From positions 806,001 through 870,000 of the forward strand of contig JBKAGT010000006.1 of NCBI GenBank assembly GCA_046290495.1: a stretch of 64,000 nt of DNA. The letters run 5' to 3'. Within the stretch, counting starts at the first letter, position 1; every line of letters starts with the position of its first letter. Positions 56,049 to 63,669 of the stretch are shown here, piece by piece. Both the position numbers and the translations under genes were made by a program. Under the pieces are notes generated by a model that searched no databases, was not told the DNA's origin, and was given only the letters and a program-made list of their open reading frames with translations. Source of the stretch: PGYR01 sp046290495. Lineage in GTDB: Bacteria > Bacteroidota > Ignavibacteria > Kapaibacteriales > UBA2268.

Positions 56049-56795
56049 ATCGATAATAACGTAAAGATAAGTGTTATAATTCCAGTATATGATGAAGAAA
56101 AAATCATAAGCAATACCCTTGCTATATACAATGATGAGTTGAAAAAGAAGTTCAACTTGGAGGTTATAGTAAGTGATGGAGGCAGTACTGACAATACTAT
56201 CACAATGATAAATGGTTCGGTTGATAAATTAGTTCAGCATAGTGAACAAAGAAGGCAAACTATAGCAGAAGGTAGGAATAAAGGAGCTGATGTTGCTACT
56301 GGTGATATACTGTTCTTTATAAATGCTGATACTTACCCTGAGAATTTAGATTCGATTTTTGAAACATTGGTTAATTGGGACAAAAACCCTGACTTAAAGA
56401 ATGTAGATGCAATAGCTACTAATGTTTTACCTTTGAAAGATGAAACTGATAGAATGGATACTGTATTTTACTTCTTCCTAAATAAATATTTTAAGTTCCT
56501 AAATTTAATTGGAATGGGTATGGGAAGAGGAGAATGTCAAATTATAAAGGCATCTGCTTTCAGAAAAGTAGGTGGATATAGAGATAAGATAGTAGCAGGT
56601 GAAGATTTTGATCTATATCATAGATTAGCAAAAGAAGGTAAAGTAAAATTTATCGAAGACATTGTAGTTTATGAATCACCGAGAAGATTCAAAAAAGAAG
56701 GTTATATAAGCACTTTAACTAAGTGGTTTTTAAATTCAGTTTCCGTTCTTATTTTTGGAAAATCTTATTCCAAAGAATGGAAACCAATTAGATAG
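56049..56795 (+). CDS. GT2 glycosyltransferase with apparent non-ATG start
   Basis: 248 residues if read from ATC 56049. The frame is open from just after TAA at 56043 but has no ATG, GTG or TTG until 56139, which would remove the first strand of the GT-A fold. From 56049 the protein reads (I)DNNVKISVIIPVYDEEKII, exactly where a GT2 would begin. The DGGSTDNT and INADTYPENLD motifs follow. Either AUC (or AUA at 56067) starts translation, or one base has changed from ATG to ATC. It is the TIGR04283-like class of small GT2 enzymes; the product is unknown. Nine bases before purM. Confidence 0.8.
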   Translation: MDNNVKISVIIPVYDEEKIISNTLAIYNDELKKKFNLEVIVSDGGSTDNTITMINGSVDKLVQHSEQRRQTIAEGRNKGADVATGDILFFINADTYPENLDSIFETLVNWDKNPDLKNVDAIATNVLPLKDETDRMDTVFYFFLNKYFKFLNLIGMGMGRGECQIIKASAFRKVGGYRDKIVAGEDFDLYHRLAKEGKVKFIEDIVVYESPRRFKKEGYISTLTKWFLNSVSVLIFGKSYSKEWKPIR

Positions 56796-56804
56796 GATAA
56801 TAAT

Positions 56805-57794
56805 ATGTCTGAAACGTATAAATCAGCTGGTGTAGATATAGAAGCTGGCGAAAAAACTGTAGATAGTATCAAGCCCTTTATCAAGGAAACAATGAATAAA
56901 AATGTTTTATCGGATGTAGGTCTGTTTGGTGGGTTTTACGATGCGAAATTTCCTGACTACGAACATCCAGTATTAGTTTCTTCTACTGACGGTGTAGGTA
57001 CTAAATTAAAAGTTGCTTTCATGTATGATAAGCACGATACTGTTGGTCAGTGCCTTGTAAATCATTGTACTAATGACATATTAGCTGGTGGTGCTGTCCC
57101 ATTGTTTTTCTTAGATTATTTCGCAACGGGTAAGTTAGTACCAACTGTAGCAGCTGATGTTATAAAAGGATTTGCAGTTGCTTGTAAAGAGAATAATTGT
57201 GTACTAATAGGTGGCGAAACAGCTGAGATGCCTGGTTTTTATAATGAAGGCGAATATGATATGTCGGGCACAATAGTAGGTATTGTTGATAAGAAGAATA
57301 TTATCAATGGATCTGGCATAAAGAAAGGTGATGTACTAATTGGATTGAAATCATCAGGACTTCATACAAATGGCTATTCACTAGCTAGGAAGGTATTATT
57401 CCCTAAGTATGATGTGAATGATAAACCAGAAATATTAGGAGAAACGGTTGGTGAAGCATTACTTCATGTACATAAATCTTATCTGAATAATGTAAAACCA
57501 TTGATAGAATCTCAATCACTTACTGGTATATCTCATATCACTGGTGGTGGAATAGTTGGAAATACATCTAGGATACTGCCTGAAGGAATGAATTTAGATA
57601 TTGATTGGAATTCGTGGGAACAGCTACCAATATTCAAACTTATTCAAGAAGAAGGTAATATATCAGATGAAGAGATGAGAAAAGCATTCAATCTTGGTAT
57701 TGGAATGATACTAATTGCAAGAGAAGAGAATGTTGACAAAATTATGGAAGCTTGTAAATCTGATGATCCATTAATTATCGGTAAGATTTCTTAA
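56805..57794 (+). CDS. purM: Phosphoribosylformylglycinamidine cyclo-ligase (AIR synthetase)
   Basis: 329 residues, standard. Fifth step of purine synthesis: ATP-dependent ring closure of FGAM to AIR. The motifs SSTDGVGTKLKVAF, CLVNHCTNDILAGGAVPLFFLDYFA, GGETAEMPGFY and GLHTNGYSLAR are in order. A bidirectional terminator follows the stop. Confidence 0.97.
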   Translation: MSETYKSAGVDIEAGEKTVDSIKPFIKETMNKNVLSDVGLFGGFYDAKFPDYEHPVLVSSTDGVGTKLKVAFMYDKHDTVGQCLVNHCTNDILAGGAVPLFFLDYFATGKLVPTVAADVIKGFAVACKENNCVLIGGETAEMPGFYNEGEYDMSGTIVGIVDKKNIINGSGIKKGDVLIGLKSSGLHTNGYSLARKVLFPKYDVNDKPEILGETVGEALLHVHKSYLNNVKPLIESQSLTGISHITGGGIVGNTSRILPEGMNLDIDWNSWEQLPIFKLIQEEGNISDEEMRKAFNLGIGMILIAREENVDKIMEACKSDDPLIIGKIS

Positions 57795-57814
57795 TATTGC
57801 TAAACAAAAGACAA

Positions 57815-57846
57815 AAAAAAGGGTAGTCAGCTGACTACCCTTTTTT
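57815..57846. terminator. Bidirectional terminator between purM and the DUF4835 gene
   Basis: A perfect 32-base palindrome: AAAAAAGGGTAGTCAG followed by its exact reverse complement. A- and T-runs on the two sides make it a strong terminator for both converging genes. Confidence 0.93.
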
Positions 57847-57865
57847 ATTGATTTATATTTATATT

Positions 57866-58762
57866 TTATTTGTTCTCATGCTGCTCAAATATTGTTGTTG
57901 AACTTGGTGCTAGGTATTTTAAGTCATCAAAGACTGTAGGGTCCTTATAACCTTCAAACGTGGCACCTAACTCTCTCGCTTTTGAATCTGTAAATGCCTG
58001 TAGCAGTACACTTGGACCAACCATTTTTTCTTTTTTAAAGTAAACCATTTTCGAAATAATATTTCTTAAATTCTCTAAACCTTGTTCTTTGTTTTCAGAC
58101 ATCATGTCAAGTCCATCCACATAATATTCAAAGAATAAAATTCTTAAATCTTCATAACGTAAGTCAGTTAATTCGGAAATCAAAGAGAATTTAGTGAATT
58201 CTCCTGGTTGAACATAAGTATCAAACCCAGATATATCTTTGGATGCAGCAACACCAGCTAATCGCCTTGCTTTACTATATGCAGGATTGCCTCCTAGAGT
58301 TTCGTAAGTATCTAAATCAACGCCAATGACTATTAGCATATAGAAATCTAGTAAACTTGAAAATTCGTTATATCTATTAAGATCGTAATTAAAAAATGCA
58401 CCACGAGCATATTCGAATGACCACTGATCATCAGCTATTTTCATTACGACTGATTTACCGTCATCTTGACCATATATGTATCTGTTCGATGCTATAAATA
58501 TTCTAGCATTGTATCTGTTATTGTACCCACCCGACAAAACTATAGATATGTCTACAGGTATTTTGTTACCTTCAAAATCCACATCAGTATATTTAGTAGA
58601 GTTTATATAATTTTCTACATCTTGTTCCATAGTAGAAACATTGACTCTATATTCTTGGTCTAACATTTCCATATTTACATTTACATTAGCTTCTATTTCT
58701 TGCGAATATGTAGCGCTGGAAAATGCTAACAAAACAGCAATTATTAAGGTTAATCTCATCAT
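57866..58762 (-). CDS. DUF4835-family exported protein (T9SS-associated family)
   Basis: 298 residues. A signal peptide (MMRLTLIIAVLLAFSSATYS) is followed by the domain start EIEANVNVNMEMLDQEYRVNVSTMEQDVENYINSTKYT, the DUF4835 signature (N-terminal strand then helix with ENYINSTK). The rest is helical with a QVTDSKARELG-type end. As I recall, this family has been named PorD in T9SS lists, but that is memory, not shown here. A role in type IX secretion would fit the cargo protein at 47949. It is convergent with purM and divergent from the barrel gene (45-base gap). Confidence 0.85.
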   Translation of the reverse strand: MMRLTLIIAVLLAFSSATYSQEIEANVNVNMEMLDQEYRVNVSTMEQDVENYINSTKYTDVDFEGNKIPVDISIVLSGGYNNRYNARIFIASNRYIYGQDDGKSVVMKIADDQWSFEYARGAFFNYDLNRYNEFSSLLDFYMLIVIGVDLDTYETLGGNPAYSKARRLAGVAASKDISGFDTYVQPGEFTKFSLISELTDLRYEDLRILFFEYYVDGLDMMSENKEQGLENLRNIISKMVYFKKEKMVGPSVLLQAFTDSKARELGATFEGYKDPTVFDDLKYLAPSSTTIFEQHENK

Positions 58763-58807
58763 AAGTCTAAAAATTTATTTATATTGAATTTATACAAAGA
58801 TAACATA

Positions 58808-59617
58808 ATGGTCAGAATTCTAACAAATAGATTCATTTTTTTAGCTTTTAATCTCCTTTTTATAAGAGGAGCTATATTAGCTAGTGATAACTCACCTAAT
58901 ATAAAATCTTCTGTTTACTCACTTTCAGTATTAGATATATCTGAAAATCCCACAAAGTTACAGTATATAGAACGAAACAATCTTGCTCTTAGTTACACAC
59001 CTAATAGTTTTGGTTTAAATGGCCTAAATTATAATAATATTTACGCTTCTTTTAGTACAGGGGAACTATTTCATTTCGTTAATTATGGTGGTACCTTTTC
59101 TGATAAATTTAATCGTTCCAATTTGTCATATTCCTTAGGTACAAAGTTAATTAGCAGGCTAACAACCTCTGTTACATTTAATTATTCATTCATGAATATA
59201 GAACAATTTCAATCCTATGATAAAATTGATATAAATCTAAATGGGATAGTTGAGTTGGATAGTAATTTGAGAGCAGGTTTTGTATTTACTAACTTGCTAA
59301 ACAGCGAGTATGAGAGTGAAAGTAACACAGTGAGACAGGAAGCAAATTTTGGTTTACTCTATGAGGTCGAAGATGATTTTATAATTCAAGTGGGTACTCA
59401 AATCTACTTGGAAAGTACAACTGGTATTATGCTAGGTATAGCTAATAATTTTGAAGATTGGCTTAATGTAGGTGTTAGTTATCTCACCAATCCTCAGATG
59501 TTTGAAGGAAATCTAATTATAGATACTAACAATGGTTTTGAAATTATCTATGATTTGAATTATCATAATTATCTTGGTGCTACTCACAAATTTGGATTAG
59601 CTTATGGGTTTGATTAG
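58808..59617 (+). CDS. Outer-membrane beta-barrel candidate
   Basis: 269 residues from ATG 58808 (the TTG at 58784 is upstream and not needed). A signal peptide (about 1-22, ending ...GAILAS) is followed by alternating two-residue-step strands throughout, ending in YGFD without a terminal Phe. Segments such as NNLALSYTPNSFGLNGLNYNN resemble PorV/PorQ-type or FadL-like barrels, but no family is certain. Its last 14 bases overlap the start of the next, also barrel-like gene, so they probably act together. Confidence 0.6.
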   Translation: MVRILTNRFIFLAFNLLFIRGAILASDNSPNIKSSVYSLSVLDISENPTKLQYIERNNLALSYTPNSFGLNGLNYNNIYASFSTGELFHFVNYGGTFSDKFNRSNLSYSLGTKLISRLTTSVTFNYSFMNIEQFQSYDKIDINLNGIVELDSNLRAGFVFTNLLNSEYESESNTVRQEANFGLLYEVEDDFIIQVGTQIYLESTTGIMLGIANNFEDWLNVGVSYLTNPQMFEGNLIIDTNNGFEIIYDLNYHNYLGATHKFGLAYGFD

Positions 59618-61565
59618 TAGACTACTAATCATATTGCTTTTACCTTTATTGCTAGTAGCTGAAGATTTTGATTTGCTACTCGAAAAGTATATGGGAGAGC
59701 TCAACCCAGTCTATAAGAATAGATTAGATATATCACAAATTCAAGATTTGTACTCTTACTACAGCAAATACCCACTCAACATTAACACTGAACAGCTTTC
59801 TAATTTGGAAGATATACCTTTAGTTAGTCGTGAGCTGTTTAGTCAGCTTCAAAGAAAAAGACCATTCACCAATAAGACACAGTTACTTAATGCAATAAAT
59901 TCTTTACCAACAGATGAATTTATCAAACATATACTCATTAACACACTAACAATTGATAATGAAAGACGAGTAAGGGAAGGAACAACTTACACTATTCGGA
60001 ATCATAGTACAATCCAAAAAGAAGATGGATTCGAAAGAAATAAATTTCAAGGTAGCAGATTAGATTTATATCAAAAGCTAAACATAAGGTATGATGGGCT
60101 TGAAGTTAGTGCGGTTTCTGATAAGGATGCCGGTGAGTTAGAAGTGTTAGACTTCACTAGTTTTGGGTTAGAGTACAATCATGAGAATATAAAAGCAATA
60201 ATAGGGGACTATAACTTATTTTTTGGGTTGGGGAACTTGTATGACCAAAGTTTTCTAAGTCTGAAAGGTACTGATTTTATAAATACTTCTACTGAATATG
60301 GATATGGTGCTCAAGTTAACCGCTCTACTTTAGAGAGTAGTTTCTTTCGTGGTGGATTTTTTGAATATACGCATGATTATAATTATTTTAACAATATTAT
60401 CGTAAGGGGGTTTGTTGGGAATACTGACAGAGCAGCAACTTTCAGAGAAGATGAAGGCATAGTAACTTCAGTCTATAAATCTGGTTATTTTAGAACAGAA
60501 ACAGAGATTAAGAAAAAAGGAATACTTAATGAACAGCTCTATGGAGCTAACTTCGAAGCAAATCTAAACAACTATAGTATCGGAGTTGTGAGCACTTACC
60601 TGAAATATGACACTCCTATTAGCTCTAATTCATTTAGTACATTTCAAGGGCAAGAAGGACTGCTAAATTCTATTTATGGAAATTATAATACCAATAGAAC
60701 AGCAACCAAATTTGAGACAAGTTTTGATATAAATAATAATCCATCTGCACGTCTAAATTATCTCAATAATATTTCTGATGATGTTTCATTTATGTTAGAA
60801 GGACGTTATGCTCATGAAGATTACAGAGCACCTTATGCTTCTAATTTTGGTGAACAGAGCTTTGTATCAAATGAAAAAGCTTTACTAACAGGACTTTCCT
60901 ACTCACGTAATAAACTATCCTTATCAGCTTTTGTAGATATGTATTCTACTATTTTGAACACATTCACAACGAACCAACCAGTAAAGGGAATTCAGTATTT
61001 TCTGAATGCATTTTATGGTACAAGCAAAACAAATTATACTTTTAGGTTCAACTATGAACAGAAAGATGACTCTTTTCGTGATGATGAGATTTATAATTCT
61101 AGAATTACTGTACCGAATAATAAAATGCACATCCGTCTAGAAGTAAACACAAAATTGACATCTACTCTATCACTGAGGGGGAGAACAGAATATTCATATA
61201 CTTTCAATGATATAGTTGACATCGAGTCTGGCAACTTAATTATGCTCGACATTCGCAAAAGGGACAAGGGGAATAACATGTACTATGGTATAAACTATAT
61301 CAATTTCAATACAGATAGCTTTGAGTCTGTAGTCTATGCCTATCAGTACCAAGTGCCAGGACTGGCTTATGTGTATCCATTCTACAATAGTGGCAATAGC
61401 ATTAGTGCTTTTGTGAAGTACGAGCCACTCGACTTTTTAGATGTATGGGTGCGATTGAACCATCTATTCGTAAATCGCGATGCAAGTATTGGTAGCGGCT
61501 ACGATGAGATAGATGATAACAATAGAACACAGCTAATATTTCAGTTGAGGTTTAATTTTGATTGA
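59604..61565 (+). CDS. Helix-hairpin-helix-containing outer-membrane barrel protein
   Basis: 653 residues. After a signal peptide (about 1-19, LLLPLLLVA), residues 25-125 contain ComEA-like helix-hairpin-helix segments with NINTEQLSNLEDIPLVSRELF-type steps. From about 140 to the end there is a long beta-barrel pattern of alternating residues with the C-terminal FRLNFD-like aromatic end (RFNFD). This class (HhH plus barrel) is common and unnamed in Bacteroidota-group genomes. The HhH segments are probably used for protein or DNA contact in the periplasm. It is translationally coupled to the previous barrel gene. Confidence 0.8.
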   Translation: MGLISRLLIILLLPLLLVAEDFDLLLEKYMGELNPVYKNRLDISQIQDLYSYYSKYPLNINTEQLSNLEDIPLVSRELFSQLQRKRPFTNKTQLLNAINSLPTDEFIKHILINTLTIDNERRVREGTTYTIRNHSTIQKEDGFERNKFQGSRLDLYQKLNIRYDGLEVSAVSDKDAGELEVLDFTSFGLEYNHENIKAIIGDYNLFFGLGNLYDQSFLSLKGTDFINTSTEYGYGAQVNRSTLESSFFRGGFFEYTHDYNYFNNIIVRGFVGNTDRAATFREDEGIVTSVYKSGYFRTETEIKKKGILNEQLYGANFEANLNNYSIGVVSTYLKYDTPISSNSFSTFQGQEGLLNSIYGNYNTNRTATKFETSFDINNNPSARLNYLNNISDDVSFMLEGRYAHEDYRAPYASNFGEQSFVSNEKALLTGLSYSRNKLSLSAFVDMYSTILNTFTTNQPVKGIQYFLNAFYGTSKTNYTFRFNYEQKDDSFRDDEIYNSRITVPNNKMHIRLEVNTKLTSTLSLRGRTEYSYTFNDIVDIESGNLIMLDIRKRDKGNNMYYGINYINFNTDSFESVVYAYQYQVPGLAYVYPFYNSGNSISAFVKYEPLDFLDVWVRLNHLFVNRDASIGSGYDEIDDNNRTQLIFQLRFNFD

Positions 61566-61613
61566 TTACAGTCAATAGGAAAACTGAAAGGTAAAGTTCA
61601 TTGTCACTCAGAG

Positions 61614-61629
61614 GATGCCATAACATCCG
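61614..61629. repeat. Inverted repeat GGATG-ccataa-CATCC
   Basis: Five-base perfect arms, 6-base spacer. Confidence 0.5.
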
Positions 61630-61655
61630 AAGAGTCCAGGCAAATAAATTTTGTA

Positions 61656-61679
61656 ACAATGGGTTGCAACCCATTGTTG
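61656..61679. repeat. Perfect 24-base palindrome
   Basis: AACAATGGGTTG (61656-61667) followed directly by its exact reverse complement (61668-61679), no spacer. This is the longest perfect palindrome seen outside terminators. Confidence 0.9.
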
Positions 61680-61802
61680 AATGTTATGTGAGACATATTC
61701 ACTCGTCTCTATGTTTGAGACAGCTACGCCTACAATGATTGGCGCTTCGGCAGGCTCAGCGATCGAATCATATCCTCCCCAGTCTGAACAAGTTCAAACA
61801 GC

Positions 61803-61819
61803 CCACGCTAAAGACGTGG
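61803..61819. repeat. Inverted repeat CCACG-ctaaaga-CGTGG
   Basis: Five-base perfect arms in a GC-richer patch; similar in style to the GGCTTTAGCC/GGACTAAAGTCC elements of the first island (both carry a central CTAAAG). Confidence 0.6.
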
Positions 61820-61951
61820 CAAGCTCCTTCGAAGTGGCATACATTCTCCAACCATACATTTTATTTACCTACCACCAAGTTTCTATAAATTATCTTATAT
61901 TTGTTTGGTAGAAATAATTTTCAAAATGATTAACATTAGCATTATTAAATA

Positions 61952-62452
61952 ATGAATGAATTTGATAAAAATATAATCCAATTTAGGGAAGATTTTCCTA
62001 AGAAATGGTCATTTTTGTGGTCGCCAGAAGAGGCAAGCAAAATACCACTTGAGCACAAAGATCAAATACACTTTTTGAATAAAAAAGGGACAGAACTAAT
62101 TAATGAGTATTTATATAGGTCTAATATGACAAAAGGCTTACCATTTCAACCATTTCAAAATCACTTTAAAATAATAGAAATGTTTAGAGTTTCGCAGAAC
62201 TGTGACAAAGAGATAAAGAAATGGCTATATAGTAAAGGAATTCCATTTTCAAAATATGTTTATGTCGATAGTGAAAGAAGTGGTCAACCTGTTATGCTAA
62301 CGTGGAAAATGGTTGTTAAATATTGGGAAGGAATGTTTTTTGCTCACGACTTAGTAATTTTTGACAGTTCTCTTACTTGGGGATTGTTTTATTATCATGA
62401 CGACAGACTGTATTTTGGAAGTGGACTAATAAAGAAAGAAACTCTTAATTAA
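61952..62452 (+). CDS. Unrecognised small soluble protein
   Basis: 166 residues, no signal peptide or membrane helix. Aromatic-rich (Trp, Phe, Tyr) with a motif VIFDSSLTWGLFYYHDDRLYFGSG at the end, which is a strand-turn-strand pattern. Immunity-type and small unknown domains often look like this, but I recognise no family. It opens a compact plus-strand run of three unknown genes (1- and 18-base gaps) directly after the second palindrome island. Confidence 0.6.
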   Translation: MNEFDKNIIQFREDFPKKWSFLWSPEEASKIPLEHKDQIHFLNKKGTELINEYLYRSNMTKGLPFQPFQNHFKIIEMFRVSQNCDKEIKKWLYSKGIPFSKYVYVDSERSGQPVMLTWKMVVKYWEGMFFAHDLVIFDSSLTWGLFYYHDDRLYFGSGLIKKETLN

Positions 62453-62453
62453 A

Positions 62454-62942
62454 ATGGAATTATTAGGTAGAATAAATAGAAGAAAAATATACTATGTTCA
62501 AGTTAGAAATAATCCCGAATGGAAATCTAAATTACCAAATAATGATTGGGTTGCTTTTACAATAGCAAATAAAGAAGATGAAGAAATGGCGCCTGTTGTA
62601 GTCAATACTTGCATTGATAATAATATATCCTATGCGTGTTGTGCTGGTAACTTGGCTAGTAGAACAGAGGTATACTTTGATGAAGAGTTATCTTGGAGGT
62701 CAATTGACAATGAAGTGCAAATGAAAGAAATATCTGATGACAAAAATACCCTTATGACCACAGCTCATAGGAATTTAGCAGAAGGGTTTTGGTTTGCCTC
62801 TGTTGTAGCAAATGACAACAATTTTGATATTGATAAAGTTGTTTGTATTGACATGACAAAATTGAAAGTAAGAAATGAACTTTTAGATTTAATTGGAAAG
62901 ATAAATAATGGTTGGTTACCAGAAGATAAAGTTTTCTTATAG
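62454..62942 (+). CDS. Unrecognised small protein
   Basis: 162 residues, one base after the previous stop. Soluble, mixed alpha/beta; segments NNPEWKSKLPNNDWVAFTIA and VVVNTCIDNNISYACCAGN look like an ordered small domain. The pair of Cys in YACCAG may be structural. It resembles small single-domain proteins of the DUF7684 kind by pattern, which is a tentative impression only. Co-transcription with its neighbours is likely from spacing. Confidence 0.6.
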   Translation: MELLGRINRRKIYYVQVRNNPEWKSKLPNNDWVAFTIANKEDEEMAPVVVNTCIDNNISYACCAGNLASRTEVYFDEELSWRSIDNEVQMKEISDDKNTLMTTAHRNLAEGFWFASVVANDNNFDIDKVVCIDMTKLKVRNELLDLIGKINNGWLPEDKVFL

Positions 62943-62960
62943 TGTAAAGGTTATTAAAGA

Positions 62961-63476
62961 ATGATGAAATTTATTTCCAACTCTATAATATTATTGTTAG
63001 TTGCTATTACTATATCTTGTAACAAAACAGATAACTACAAAAGTCAGGAAGTAGAAGTAAATACTAAGAATATCATAGATTCAACTAAAAATGATATTGA
63101 ACAACTTGCGAAATATCTTGATTTTACTACTTATACGCCCTACAAAGTTGAATATAAGTTAGTTAAATTATATGAATCTGGACAAAATGATATATACTCA
63201 ACATTTGCAAAGAACCCAGAATATAAAATAGAAGCATTGATGTACTTTGATTCGGTAACTATGGAAAAATTTTATGAATTTGACCGAAATGCTGATTATC
63301 CTGACCCTAATTATAATATACGAGAATTCAATTTTGAATGGTTGTCGAGTGAAATAGAAAATGAATTGCTAAGTAGCAATGATAATTATCATGGACATCC
63401 TGACTTTTTTTTCAGAAAGGATGGAAACTGTAAATCTTGGTACTTAAGAAATAAGATTTTAATTAAAAATTTTTAG
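62961..63476 (+). CDS. Small predicted lipoprotein, unrecognised
   Basis: 171 residues. Signal peptide with lipobox ITISC (MMKFISNSIILLLVAITISC, Cys20), then Asn/Lys-rich and a soluble alpha/beta domain. No family recognised. Third gene of the run after the palindrome island. The 193 bases after its stop hold no gene; TCTAACGTTAAGTAATGG near 63525 is a small palindrome. Confidence 0.65.
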   Translation: MMKFISNSIILLLVAITISCNKTDNYKSQEVEVNTKNIIDSTKNDIEQLAKYLDFTTYTPYKVEYKLVKLYESGQNDIYSTFAKNPEYKIEALMYFDSVTMEKFYEFDRNADYPDPNYNIREFNFEWLSSEIENELLSSNDNYHGHPDFFFRKDGNCKSWYLRNKILIKNF

Positions 63477-63669
63477 AAATTTGCCCTTAATTATAAATAA
63501 TAATATCATTGGAACCACCTCTATCTAACGTTAAGTAATGGTATATTTGCTTAAGGTGCACAATCCACCTAAATCCTCCTTTATGTCTAGATACATACTA
63601 AATACGTATTTACGCCCGCTCTGACATAGTTTTGAAAAGATAACTAGCTCCCTTGTCGAGTTTATAAAT

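Larger units (their letters stand above)
61566..61951. repeat. Second palindrome island, no gene seen
   Basis: 386 bases without a credible gene. It has a perfect 24-base palindrome (61656-61679) and several shorter inverted repeats, is locally GC-rich (61720-61830), and includes CTTCGGCAGGCTCAGC, a type of sequence I know from dispersed intergenic repeats. A short open frame at 61681-61911 runs through the repeats with no homology and was not called. The last ~60 bases are AT-rich and may hold the promoter of the following gene. Confidence 0.7.

Noticed and set aside
61681..61911. Open frame of 76 codons in the second palindrome island
   Set aside because: It runs through the repeats, has no recognisable domain and no sensible start context; an open frame in GC-richer repeat DNA is expected by chance.
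63521..63540. ATCTAACGTTAAGT as an integron core junction
   Set aside because: Both boxes match RYYYAAC and GTTRRRY but abut directly, giving only a short palindrome without an attC stem between them.
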